NCBI GenBank assembly: GCA_028023455.1
Contig: JAQFVV010000036.1
Span: 7,685,576-7,749,575, forward strand
DNA: 64,000 nucleotides
DNA from: Epiperipatus broadwayi
Lineage: Eukaryota; Onychophora; Udeonychophora; Euonychophora; Peripatidae
Direction of reading: 5' to 3'
Part shown: one piece after another, positions 22,199 through 32,186 of the stretch
Numbering within the stretch: position 1 is the first letter of the stretch
How the letters are laid out: each line of letters starts with the position of its first letter
Translations under genes and position numbers: made by a program
Notes under the pieces: generated by a model
Database searches by the model: none
Told to the model about the DNA's origin: nothing
The model's input: the letters and a program-made list of their open reading frames with translations, nothing else

Positions 22199-23326
22199 CT
22201 AGCTGTGAGTAACTAGAATTGTAATATTGTCCTGTTTTGACTTTCTGGACCCTTTTTTTTTTGGTGATCTTCCGGGTAGTCTTCCTTTCTGCTCTTGGTT
22301 AGTTGGTGTACTTAGTGGTGGGTTTGTGCTGAGATCTTGCATTATTTCTTGAGATGTGTTACTTCTGATTGCTAGTCTTGTTAAGGCTATTTTTTCATTA
22401 TTTATACACTTATTATTTGTTGTCACTGATATTTGATTTTTTCTTTTATTTTTTTTAATTGATATGTCTCAAAGCATATTATAATTATTATAATTTTGAT
22501 TAGTATAATTTTATTAGTTATTTCAAGTTTATTTGTTGTTTGGTTGGTTTGATGTTTTTATTTCTTCAAGTTGAATTTCATTTTTATTTTTGTTGGCCTG
22601 TTTTGGATTACAGTTGATTGCTAAGTGTTCTTGATCTTTGCATGCGAAGCATTGTGGTCTTAGTCCTTTTATATAAAGAGTTAATACTGCATCTTGATCT
22701 ATTATTTGAGTGGGTATGTTTTCGTTTAATTTTATTTTAAAATTAAAGCTATTGCTGCCAATCGATATAGGTATATCGTTTAGAAAAATTTGCTTTATAT
22801 ATATTGCTTTGCCATAAGGTTGAATTAAGTTATTAAAGTCTTGTATGTTGTACCGGAAGTACATGTTTTTGATAATGCCTGTGATATAATTTTGTAAACT
22901 TGGATCTACTATTATCAGGGCTTAGTTTTGTAGTGTTTTAACCAGAGTTTGAAATCTTGTTTTTTCGTGTTCATCATAAAATTCTATGGCAATGTATTTA
23001 TTGTTGGGATGGTCTCCAATATTTGCGATACTATCCCACCGATTTTTTTTGAATGTATTAAAAAGTTTTTTAGGAATAGTGTTGTTAAAGCTATTGTTGA
23101 TTAACTGTAATTCTTCATTCCATAGGTTGGCGGGGTGGGGGGTTCTGTAATATCGCTGTTTACTAGATTTAGATCATCAATATCTAAAGCGGCTAGTTTG
23201 TGTTTTTTCTACAACATGCTGTTTATTGTTAAATTTTGCTGTGTTAGCATAGGTTAATTTAATATTGTTGGATTTGCTATTTATTTTTTCACTGTCTGGT
23301 TCAATATTTTCTCGTAAAGGTGTCAT
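22199..23326 (-). pseudogene. LINE-c ORF1, gag-like protein with C2HC zinc knuckle
   Basis: Starts at the ATG at 23326 (MTPLRENIEPDSEK). The middle frame (22529-22864) carries one canonical knuckle, CFACKDQEHLAINC, preceded by a sequence typical of Tx1-type ORF1 (LYIKGLRPQ). The final frame (22199-22426) ends in a basic region (GRLPGRSPKKKGSRKSKQD) that may bind nucleic acid or act as a nuclear signal. Three frames are needed to read it, so it is broken. ORF1 proteins of this kind coat the LINE RNA. Confidence 0.7.
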
Positions 23327-23385
23327 GGTGTTCTATTTTGTGTAAAAGTTATCTTTCTATTAAAAATATAATTTTACTTACTTTT

Positions 23386-23537
23386 TCATGCAAAAAATCT
23401 CAGTTATTTGGAAATGATATCCTTTTTTATTTAAATATTTTTAATATGAAAATATCGCTTTTTATGATAATAACTTATAATCTTAATTGAGAGCTGTAGT
23501 CAGCGTGTTCTTTTCCAAATAAGAGCAGGACCTCATA
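23386..23537. other. short AT-rich spacer
   Basis: Sequence between the LINE-c 5' region and the tail of LINE-d. It may be LINE-c 5' untranslated sequence. No motif recognised. Confidence 0.3.
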
Positions 23538-23568
23538 TATATTTATTATTATTATTATTATTATTATT
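23538..23568. repeat. (ATT)n microsatellite tail of LINE-d
   Basis: Run of ATT units at the 3' end of LINE-d. Related LINEs in the window end in similar (AAT/ATT)n tails, so it is probably copied from the element's RNA or made during insertion. Confidence 0.8.
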
Positions 23569-23726
23569 CAATATCTATTTATTATGTGCATTTCAACATT
23601 TATTCTTTAACAGAAATACACAGTAACCCCCCCCTCCCAAAAAAAAAAACTATAAGCAAATACAAATTACATACATAAGGTTATATATATGTTCATAATT
23701 ATAAATTTAGTTGTTTTCTAACATTC

Positions 23727-24489
23727 TGCTGTGGCAGCGGCACTCTATTGCTCACTGGATTGCAAATATCAATAACACAAATATATAATAATGAGGCAGC
23801 TCGGCAAGTAAATTTAAATAACGAGAATTTATTTACAGAGTTATATATTAGTTAATCACTCTTGTTTAATATATACCAGCTATGATTATAAATAAACCAG
23901 GGCCCGAAGGCATACAAAATAATAATGAGCTCAATACGACCTGTTATGTAATTCCTAGATTTACTTTGGAACATCCAGAGGTAAACCTCTCCGCAAGGCT
24001 AAGTGAAGGAAGGAGCTGACTGGAGCACCCGAGGAAATGGCACATCTGCCTTTCAAGAGCTTCACTTAACAAGTGTCGTCTCAGTTCAATTCTACATCTA
24101 TTATTTCTCCTTGTTTTTAGAGTAGCCTCCCTTGATTGGCCATCTGCTGTCCACGTGATGGTCATCTCTTTAGTTACTATTCGATCCCTGATTAGATAAT
24201 GCCATGACTTTAGAATTGTCTGTTTTAAGCAATGCCTTTGTTTACATTATCTTAATCCTTCTTGATAAATTACTTTATTGTTTCTCATTAATTAAACTAT
24301 TTAATTAGTCTACTGCTTTATCAAATATTGTGGATGCCATTGGCATCCACGTACATACTTTTAGTTTAGTGTTAATATATCATTTATTACTTATAATACA
24401 CAATTAGCAATGCGTTTAGTTTTTCATTTTTAATTATTAACTAGTAATACATATTTTGTATATATATAAATATACACACACATTTAGCA
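23727..24489 (-). repeat. LTR, downstream (3') copy
   Basis: 763-base LTR bounded by TGCT...AGCA in element orientation. It matches the copy at 26338-27108 over its whole length, with scattered substitutions and a few short indels (several percent by eye), so the insertion is not recent. Confidence 0.92.
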
Positions 24490-24502
24490 TACCTCCCCCA
24501 AG
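24490..24502 (-). promoter_or_regulatory. polypurine tract of the LTR element
   Basis: In element orientation CTTGGGGGAGGTA directly precedes the 3' LTR. This is the expected place and composition for the plus-strand primer of an LTR retrotransposon. Confidence 0.7.
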
Positions 24503-24699
24503 TTCAGAGATTCGTGTTTTACTTTTTTTTATTCTCTGAACTTAAGACATAATAAGTATGGCAGGGGGGAATTTTTCATTCACGGTTTATAGTAATTTCG
24601 TTTGGGACTGCACTGCTGTTACGGTTTTTCCCAAATGTCCACTGCTGTTGTATTTTTCCTGAAACAATTGCGGCATTTGTTGACTATATTCTTTTTTCC

Positions 24700-25111
24700 T
24701 CAACTGGCTGATATGTTTGCGTAACATTCGTCCGTCGGCCATTCGGACGGATACCACTTGCTTGGTTAAATGGCGTACGATTTTAGTCTTATTCCAGAAT
24801 CAGTCAGTTTTGTTTTTAACTTATACGTGTTCTTTAGATACAAATTTATAGTTAGGAACAGGTACTTCGTATACTTTGGGTAGCCTACTTTCTGCAGGCT
24901 TGGTCCACAATCTACGATGTAGGTTTTTCTGTGGGATTGATTTCTTGACTGTGGCTGGACGTATTTTCGCATGCAATTGACAGTTTTTACGTTTTTCAAT
25001 AAACATTACAATGTCATTAATTTTGCTCATTGTTAATTTAATTGCCAAGTGATTGAACCAATCATGGCCAATGGGTGGATTTATCAGCGCGTGAATTATA
25101 TATAATGGCAA
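24700..25111 (-). pseudogene. protease end joined to integrase C-terminal tail
   Basis: Frame 24821-25111 starts with PLYIIHALINPPIGHDWFNHL, the usual C-terminal end of a gypsy protease. It runs quickly into sequence resembling the integrase C-terminal region, ending near 24730 with SVRMADGRMLRKHISQLRKK after a stop at about 24821 and a frame change. The reverse transcriptase, RNase H and integrase core expected in between (normally over 2 kb) are missing. The junction therefore marks a large internal deletion. Confidence 0.65.
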
Positions 25112-25160
25112 TTTTTATTTTTTGTCATTGTAAGAAGTAATTGGAGCCTGAATTGTTCCT

Positions 25161-25778
25161 TTAATCTTTATGGCATTGCCATTGATGTCCCCGAGCTTTA
25201 AATTTGGTATGCATAAGTCTAGGTGGCTGTGTCATATCTGCCACGATTGTTTTCCAATCTTTAAATGACATTAAAGACACCCCACTACCGCTGTCAAATT
25301 CCAATGATAAGGTTTTTCCAAAAATTTTGACAGTCATTTCAAATTTTGGTGATTGGTCCAAAGACACATTATTAATTTCTGCAAATTCCTCTTGCTTGGG
25401 TTTTCTAGTAAAACGCTCTTGGCTGTTGTTACTTGTATTATTGTCGAATTTCTTATTTCGGCACATTTTTTCAAAATGGCCAACTTTATTACAGTGTTGG
25501 TCCTTATAAAAACACAATGCTATGTGACCTAATTTTCCACAGCAAAAGCACTTAATTCGACTTTTCTTAATATCCATTACTCCACTTTGATCAAGCAACC
25601 TTCTTTCTGGTTTGTCGATTTTGTGGATTTCATAAGGGTCGTTGTCCGCTGTTTTCATGGCTGCAAATTCTTTTGCTTGCTGTGACACATGTTCATGAGC
25701 TATGCCAAGTTTGATAGCTACTTTATAATTGATATCCGTATCTGCCAATAACTGCTGTCTCTGGCTTTCACTGCTCAT
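25161..25778 (-). CDS. Gag nucleocapsid plus aspartic protease fragment
   Basis: 205 codons. Residues about 74-112 hold two Cys-His knuckles: CFCCGKLGHIALC, with one residue fewer than usual before the last Cys, and a second one (CNKVGHFEKMC) lacking its first Cys. Residues about 150-165 (MTVKIFGKTLSLEFDSGSG) are the start of a retropepsin with the catalytic Asp in DSG. This order, nucleocapsid then protease, is that of gypsy elements. The frame ends shortly after the protease active site; the rest of the protease (PPIGHDWFNHL) is in another frame at about 25080. The upstream gag frame lies at 25775-26148. Inactive. Confidence 0.82.
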   Translation of the reverse strand: MSSESQRQQLLADTDINYKVAIKLGIAHEHVSQQAKEFAAMKTADNDPYEIHKIDKPERRLLDQSGVMDIKKSRIKCFCCGKLGHIALCFYKDQHCNKVGHFEKMCRNKKFDNNTSNNSQERFTRKPKQEEFAEINNVSLDQSPKFEMTVKIFGKTLSLEFDSGSGVSLMSFKDWKTIVADMTQPPRLMHTKFKARGHQWQCHKD

Positions 25779-26148
25779 TCCGCATAAAAATTGTTCAAGG
25801 AGAGCTTCCTCCAGGTATGAATCATAGACACAGTTTTTTGCGAGTTCACACAGAGCAGTATCATAATCTTGTGTTCGCTCATTTTTGCCTTGCCGGCGAT
25901 TTCTGAAGTGGAGTCGGCAATGTGTCTAGGCTCACGAGGATTAAAATAGTCACTCAAACGATCTTTGATCTGTTCAAATGTAGCCTATTTGTAATTTGGA
26001 TTACTCCTTTTCCTGCAAAACACAATAAGGTCGCTGTTTTACATTTATTGTCCTTTACTCTGTTAATAATTAAAAGTTTCTCTATTTGGATGTACAGGGG
26101 CCACTCACTTGCCTCTCTGACATCAAATTCAGATATTGCCAGCTGCAT
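25775..26148 (-). pseudogene. Gag N-terminal part, frameshifted
   Basis: Begins at 26148 (MQLAISEFDVREASEWPLYI), about 190 bases inside the 5' LTR, where gag should start. The FDV...EWPLYIQ block resembles the opening of gypsy-type Gag proteins. One frameshift near 25955 separates it from the next stretch (MSDYFNPREPRHIADSTSE), which leads into the nucleocapsid frame. The role is capsid formation; it is broken here. Confidence 0.65.
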
Positions 26149-26337
26149 TACGATAACTTAGTCAATTTAACAAAAGAAATAGAAATATATTTTTTAGTAG
26201 TTTATCCCCTCACGAAATCCATTAATTAGATGCCAATGTATTCAGCTGTCAATGCGTTGATTGTTATTACTGACAATTCTGTGATTTGCTGGGGATTAAG
26301 ACCATTGAGGTTCATAATCAAGACTGTAACTGTCAGG

Positions 26338-27108
26338 TGCTGTGTCCAGCGGAACTCTATTCCTCGTTGGTTTGCAAATATCAGTAACACAAATATATAA
26401 TAATTAATGAGGCAGCTCGGCAAGTAAATTTAAATAACGAGAATTTATTTACAGAGTTATATATTAGTTAATCACTCTCGTTTAATATATACCAATGATG
26501 ATTATAAATAAACCAAGGCTCGAAGGCGTATAAAATAATAATGAGATCAATACAACCTGTTATGTAGTTCCTAGTTTTACTTTGGAACGTCCAGAGGTAA
26601 ACCTCTCCACAAGGCTAAGTGAAGGAAGGAGCGGACTGGAGCACCGGAGGAAATGGCACATCTGCCTTTCAAGAGCTTCACTTAACAAGTGTCGTCTCAG
26701 TTCAATTCTACATCTATTATTTCTCTCACCTTGTTTTTAGAGTAGTCTCCCTTGATTGACCATCCGCTATCCATGTGGTGGTCATCTCTTTAGTTACTAT
26801 TCGATCCCTGATTAGATAATGCCATGACTTTAGAATTGTCTATTTTAAGCAGTGGCTTTGTTTACATTATCTTAATCCTTCTTGATAAATTACTTTATAG
26901 TTTCTCATTAATTAAACTATTTAATTAGTCTAATGCTTTTATCAAATTGTGAATGCCCTTGGCATCCACACACATACTTTTAGTTTAACGTTAATATATC
27001 ATTTATTACTTATAATACACAATTAGCAATCCCTTTAGTTTTGCATTTATAATTATTAACTAGTAATATGTATTTTGTGTATACATAAATATACACACAC
27101 ATTTAGCA
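26338..27108 (-). repeat. LTR, upstream (5') copy
   Basis: 771-base LTR. It should contain the promoter that reads toward decreasing coordinates. The sequence just after it (CCTGACAGTTACAG in element orientation) is where the tRNA primer site should be, but it does not begin with the usual TGG. Confidence 0.92.
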
Positions 27109-27111
27109 CAT

Positions 27112-29785
27112 TCATAACAACAACTGTTCACAAAAAATATCAATATTACTAAGAGTTAGATTATATACTATTTGCAATCTATTAATGACTGACCTGCTGG
27201 AAAAAGTATTTTTACATTTATTAACCTTGAAAGTATGCATTTCTCTTAATAAACAATTAGGTATTTTCAATTCTATTTTTGATATACAGTTACCTACATT
27301 AATTTCCCCATCAATCAACTTTTTCAACAATATCATATATTTAGAATATTCTCCTTTCTTTCAATACTGTTTTAACAATTTGACATTCTCCCATTATTAA
27401 TTATTAAATCTTTTTTCAACATTATATATTCTAGACTGAATATTAATCAGATATACAAGAACCATATTCCAAAAGTGTAACAACAAGAGAAAAAAATAAC
27501 TTGCATTTTATGGAAATAGATAAATCTCTCCCATATCTCAAAATATAGCCTATCTTTCTGTATGCTTTATTATTAATATATTTAATATGTGTATTAAAAG
27601 TAAAATTACTACAAAATATTATTCCTAAATCAGATACAATCTTTTTATATTTAATAACACCATTCTCAATTTTATATTGATTAACAGATTTTTCAGTTTT
27701 ATTAGTATAGGAAACAATGCATGTTTTATTAATACTAATCTCCATTATGTTAGACCTACACCAAATTATAAAACAATCTATCCTTTTGAACCTCAATATT
27801 ATCATTATAAGTAATAATTATTTTAAATAACTTACAATCATCAGCATAAGTAAGTATCATACTATTTTTTATGTTATGATCAAGATCACACATAAAAACA
27901 TTAAAAAGTAATGGTGCTAATATTCCACCCTGAGGAACACCTATCACATTATTTAAAAAATGAGAATTGATTCTATCCATATACACATAAGATTTACGAC
28001 TCCTCAAATAATTAGAAAACCACTCAATTAAATGAGGACTAACGCCCAGCATTTTAAGTTTATATAAAAGTCTAACATGTGAAACTTAATCAAATGCCTG
28101 AGTCAAAATATACAACATCTAATTGCTTCTGATCAGATAAAGCATGAGCAATGTGATCAGATATCACCATTAACTTAGTTTCAACAGATCTACCAGGTAG
28201 ACAACCATGCTGATAACTAGGTAATCCCTTAATCATATCTGCAATAATATCATTATAAATACACCTTTCATAAACCCTAGCAAAAGGTGACAGAATTGAA
28301 ATAGGTCTATAACTACCAGGATCAGATCTATCCCCTTTCTTATAAATTGGTATAAACTTAGCTATCTTAAATATGTCAGGAATAATAGATTTCTCAATCG
28401 ATAAATTAATGATAAAATGCAATGGTGCTACCAAATATTCAGCACAACCCTTGATAATAAAATTAGGAATATTATCATATCCCATAGAAGATTTCAGTTT
28501 TAGCTTAGAAATTGCACTTACACTTCAGGAATATTCCAAAACCTCTCTTTATTAAGTTAATATCAGCCATATTATCATTATCTGAAATATCTAAATACAT
28601 ATTTGTAAAATAATTAACTAGATTATTCATAGAAGGTCTAATTACATTATATCTACAACTCTTATTTCCAATAATATTAATATTCTTAACATAATTCCAA
28701 TACATTTGTGGATTATTCCTTAAATTTTCTTCAACCCTATTTAAATTATTATTATAGTCTCTTTTCATAAGAGTCTTAGTATAAGCATGCCAACCACTAA
28801 ATTTCTTATACAATTCTTTATCATTAGTTAATTTATATAACCTTTGATATTTATGCTTTCTATGGGAACCCTTACATAATTCCTTAGAAAACCATTTAGG
28901 ATATTTATTATTAGTATTCAAATAATGCCTAACAGAAATATATTGATCTAGACAATTTTGGACTATACTAATAAACTTATTTGCAGCTATATTTGGGTCA
29001 TTTCCCATGAAAATTACATTTCAATCAATATCTTCAAAAGCTTTATAAAGACCATAATAGTTACCATGTTTGTAATCTCTCTTACTATTTCCTAGAGAGT
29101 TTATATGTTCATGAGAACCATCTATTACAAATTCCAAAGGTGGATGATAAGGATCAGGGGGCAAAAGAGCTTGATCAGCCTCTTTGCACTTCAAATCATC
29201 CTTAATGCTAAACAATAAATCCAACATACCATGCCTAAAATTAATAATATTATTAAGTTGAATTAATCTAACCAACTCAACAAAAAACTTTTAATGTATA
29301 AAGTTTAGTATTACTAACAGTCTTATTACTATGTAGTGAATAATCAACTTCATTAAAATCCCCAACTATAATATCATACTTATATTTTACCAATATATCC
29401 TCAATCTTAATCAAATATGCATCTAAATCATTCATTGACAAAGTAGGTCGAAGATATATAGTACCTTACAATATTTTATTTTTGTTTTTTAAACTAACTT
29501 CGAACCAACAGGATTCAATATTATTATCATTAATAATTATCTGTCTATGCTTTATGTCTTTTTTAATAAAAATCAAAGTACCACCTCCTCTTGTTTTATT
29601 ATTATAATTTCTATCACATCTATACACACAATACCTATCATCAAATATACTAATATTATCAATTTCTTCTTTTAACCAAGTCTCTGTTAAAAAAGATAAT
29701 ATCATATTCATTTAATAATAATTCACATTTAAAATCAATTGTCTTAGTTCTAAGGCCATGTACATTTTGATAATAACAATTCATG
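27112..29785 (-). pseudogene. LINE-d ORF2: endonuclease and reverse transcriptase
   Basis: Starts at about 29785 (NCYYQNVHGLRTKT, the CR1/Jockey endonuclease opening), shifts frame near 29710 and continues with LTETWLKEEI (catalytic Glu) and RGGGTLIFIKK. The linker frames 29021-29275 and 28505-29008 follow. RT fingers read IPIYKKGDRSDPGSYRPISI (28090-28485). Motif A is degraded at LDVVYFDSG, where a deletion removes the AFD residues. Motif B is GVPQGGILAPLLFN and motif C LTYADDCKLFK (27756-28052). C-terminal frames run to 27112, where the stop codon overlaps the LTR-element target site. At least five frames are needed; the deletion in motif A alone would kill the enzyme. Confidence 0.82.
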
Positions 29786-29981
29786 AATTGCTATTTATTA
29801 CACAGATTATTTTGCAAATTTATATCTCGCTCAATAATGCTACGAAAAATTTCATCAACATTATCAGTCAATATAATATCTTCCATCTTTTCTTCAATAA
29901 CCTTGTTAATATTTAATATAGTATCATGCTGTGTAGGATTTCTTAAATATTTAAATTACCGTAGAAGGGCAATATGACCGT

Positions 29982-30203
29982 CTACAGAGGCCAAATGCTA
30001 CAGACATTAACTTTATCAGATGCAGATTTTTCAATAGATAAATAAAATGAAGAATATTTTTTAGACTTAGTATTAAGTTTATAACACACACTATTTATAT
30101 CTAAAACATTTTTCAAATGCACAATCATATCTTCAGCAGAAGTATCATCCATTCTAGTCAGAATTTTTTTTTTAAATTTCATTTTTGTCCTAACAGTTTT
30201 CAA
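29982..30203 (-). pseudogene. LINE-d ORF1 C-terminal fragment
   Basis: Seventy-three codons containing YSSFYLSIEKSASD and ending IWPL. The same pattern (SFYISI ... WPxGS/T ... YGxL) ends the ORF1s at 42435, 46132 and 54873, so this is the conserved ORF1 C-terminal domain of the CR1/Jockey-group LINEs here. The N-terminal PHD finger is missing because the element is truncated near 30265. Confidence 0.7.
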
Positions 30204-30265
30204 TACATGATTAACTTGATTTCCTATAATAGGAGAAATATTTGTACTTTTAACATGTTTTTATA

Positions 30266-31308
30266 TTAAACAACTTTATTAAAGCGGAAAATAAATGTAC
30301 ATAAGTAATACAAATGACTCTAGGATAAGGAAGTTACAAAAGAAAAAAAAAGAAATAAACAAAATAATTGGTTAAATGAGAACTATAGATACAGTCTATA
30401 GTTAATTTAAAACATGATATAGAATATGAATACATTTAACAATATGAGAAAACCAATGCAAACTCGACATAATAAATATTAATACATAAAGATTAAAGGA
30501 GTAGGGACTTCTTAAGGAAACCGAAAAAGCATCCAAGTCTGATCAAACATAAATTTAGAAGACATAGTACTGTCTCTGGCCTTAAGTTTTTTTAAAGTTT
30601 GTAAAAAGAAAGAGCCCACTTCTGGCTGTGGCAGAGTGAACAGTTTCTTTCACCTGGTCAACCATATAGAATATGTCAAAAAGGTAGACATTCTGATGGT
30701 TGGAATGTCTCTAGAAATCACGCAATCCTAGATAGACATAATTTTATAAAAATAAACTTTACAGTTCTGATAGATGGTCATTTTGATTTTGCCGAGACCA
30801 TTACAAGTGAGAGCGATATGATCAAATGTCTCATCCTGATGGCAGCAGTTCATACACAGCGGATCAATGGCACCAATCTCCTGTATTTCAGCAACTAATT
30901 AGTAGGCATAGCTTGAAGATTTATTTTGACTAAATAGTCTAAGAATTTCGGTTCCAAAGCCCAGAATTTAAACCGTATAATAAGCTTGTGATTGATAATC
31001 CCAAGTTTTGGCCTTATAATGCTTGCTTGTGGATTAATAAGCTGATTGGTTTCCCACCGAGTAAGTTTGGACTTGAAGGCATTATCTGATATGTTATAAT
31101 GTTAATTAATATCAAAGCGCAGGATGTCAAGCCAGCAAGTTGTAGCAGGTGGAGGCCTCTCTATAGGTGGTACTATGTCGGCAATTTGCATGTGCCCATA
31201 CTTCTGTATTAGGTTGAATACAAGCGTATGTGCTTTTTGAAAGCTAATGGCTGGAATAGAGTGGAACGACATCCTACAGAAAATTATCCTTTTCTTTATC
31301 TGCACAAT
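30266..31308 (-). mobile_element. LINE 3' fragment with zf-RVT tail (LINE-e)
   Basis: ORF2 tail plus 3' untranslated region of a LINE, bounded at 31308 by the hAT-B transposon. Minus-strand reading gives an open frame from 31305 (QIKKRIIFCRMSFHS) to a stop near 31102, then, in another frame, CMNCCHQDETFDHIALTC near 30820-30870, a zf-RVT-type finger. The 3' end near 30266 has a TTTATT (AATAAA in element sense) but no clear microsatellite tail. No RT core is present. The clade is probably Tx1/L1-like from the finger, with modest certainty. Confidence 0.6.
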
Positions 31309-31450
31309 CAGGGCCGGCGCTGGGTACTAGGCGCCCGCATGCAAATTTGATTTTGGTGCCCCTGTCAATATGTATGTTTACTAAGGTGACCCGACTGTGT
31401 CCCGTGGCGTTTTAAAAAAGTCATGATTTTTAGAAAGAATGCACGATGTA

Positions 31451-31545
31451 ATGCTATTTTTGATATCAAAAATAGCATAAAATTGATTGTTAAATTATAT
31501 ATTATTTCATACAAACGGTTTGTATGAAATAATATATAATTTAAC
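31451..31545. repeat. two perfect palindromes
   Basis: 31451-31478 is a 28-base perfect palindrome centred on GATATC. 31489-31545 has 28-base arms around a single G, starting GTTAAATTATATATTATTTC. Both are exact by eye, which is unusual for otherwise decayed DNA. Confidence 0.9.
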
Positions 31546-31548
31546 ACG

Positions 31549-31834
31549 GCAAATTTAGATGTTAGAAAAATTTGCAGAAATTTTAAAAATAATGTGTTTG
31601 TTAAAAATAGACAGAGTGATTCAAATATATATATATAATAAATTAAAAAAAAATAATGTTTGAGATTAAAATATTTAAATGTTTAAAATAATTTTCGAAA
31701 AACATTTACATATTTTAATCTCAAATATTTTTTTTTTTTAAAATTTCATATTTATTATTTGCGTCACTGTCTGTTTTTAACAAACCCATTATTTTTAAAA
31801 TTTTTGCTAATTTTTCTAACCTCTAAATTTATGC
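31549..31834. repeat. long inverted repeat, about 135-base arms
   Basis: Left arm 31549-31683 and right arm 31701-31834 are inverted copies with a 17-base spacer. They match over the whole length with scattered mismatches and small indels. Shared landmarks are AAATTTAGA, GTTAGAAAAATT, AATAATG, TTTGTTAAAAA and GAGATTAAAATAT. Confidence 0.85.
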
Positions 31835-32186
31835 AAATATTAGCAAATTTAATAATAAATTTACAATTTATAAATGAAATAATTTTAAAAAAAGATAATA
31901 TTACAAACATACATATTTAATTTATTATTATTAATGTACGCTATATCTATATAAACGCTCCATATAAACCAAATTTTTAATCAGCCCCCCCCCCCGGTCA
32001 ATGGTGTCCCATTTTACCAATGTTAAAATCTGGTCACTTTAATGTATACCACCTACATGTTATAAATATTAGTGTACAAAATCTTTCTAAGGGAAACAAA
32101 CAAGGCAATGTAAATAAATAATTTTTAATATTAAAAAAAAGAAAATACAGTTAAAAAAAGTAAATGCATTACAAAACATGTTATAA

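Larger units (their letters stand above)
17560..23385 (-). mobile_element. Tx1/L1-like non-LTR retrotransposon (LINE-c)
   Basis: Nearly complete LINE on the minus strand: ORF1 with a C2HC knuckle (22199-23326), a gap of about 100 bases, then ORF2 (17584-22097) with endonuclease, RT and a C-terminal zf-RVT finger. A 1.47-kb Tigger-like DNA transposon (20369-21837) splits the endonuclease; removing it and one TA copy restores the reading frame across the site. A splice-donor-like GTAAGT lies about 50 bases upstream of the ORF1 ATG (23376-23381). Frameshifts and stops show it is dead. Assignment to the Tx1/L1 side of the LINE tree rests on the ORF1 knuckle and the ORF2 tail motif GLGLHNINIF. Confidence 0.8.
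23727..27108 (-). mobile_element. gypsy-like LTR retrotransposon with internal deletion
   Basis: Two direct LTRs (23727-24489 and 26338-27108) flank an 1848-base interior. The element is bounded by a perfect 5-bp duplication, CATTC, at 23722-23726 and 27109-27113. LTRs start TGCT and end AGCA in element orientation (minus). The interior keeps gag and protease frames next to the upstream LTR and a short integrase-like tail near the downstream LTR; reverse transcriptase, RNase H and most of integrase are absent. A polypurine tract abuts the downstream LTR. It lies in the 3' part of LINE-d, at the ORF2 stop codon. Gypsy assignment comes from gag/protease style and 5-bp duplication; a BEL-type element also gives 5 bp but the gag does not suggest it. 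Confidence 0.9.
23538..30265 (-). mobile_element. CR1/Jockey-group LINE interrupted by an LTR element (LINE-d)
   Basis: Minus-strand LINE whose 3' tail is an (ATT)n run at 23538-23568. The 3' untranslated part continues to 23726, is interrupted by the LTR element (23727-27108, target duplication CATTC), and resumes with the end of ORF2 at 27112. ORF2 pieces run to about 29785 and the end of ORF1 to about 30203. The 5' end is truncated near 30265, inside ORF1. The (ATT)n tail and the RT sequence link it to LINE-g, -h, -i and -j in this window. Confidence 0.8.
31384..32039. mobile_element. foldback MITE nested in hAT-B
   Basis: Ends read inward AGGTGACCCGA and AAGTGACCAGA, each flanked by TA (31382-31383 and 32040-32041), which fits a Tc1/mariner-type nonautonomous element. 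The interior contains three stacked palindromes (31451-31478, 31489-31545 and the long pair 31549-31683/31701-31834), so transcripts across it would form strong hairpins. A poly-C run lies near the right end (31985-31995). No coding capacity. Boundaries are inferred from the ends and TA only. Confidence 0.5.
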
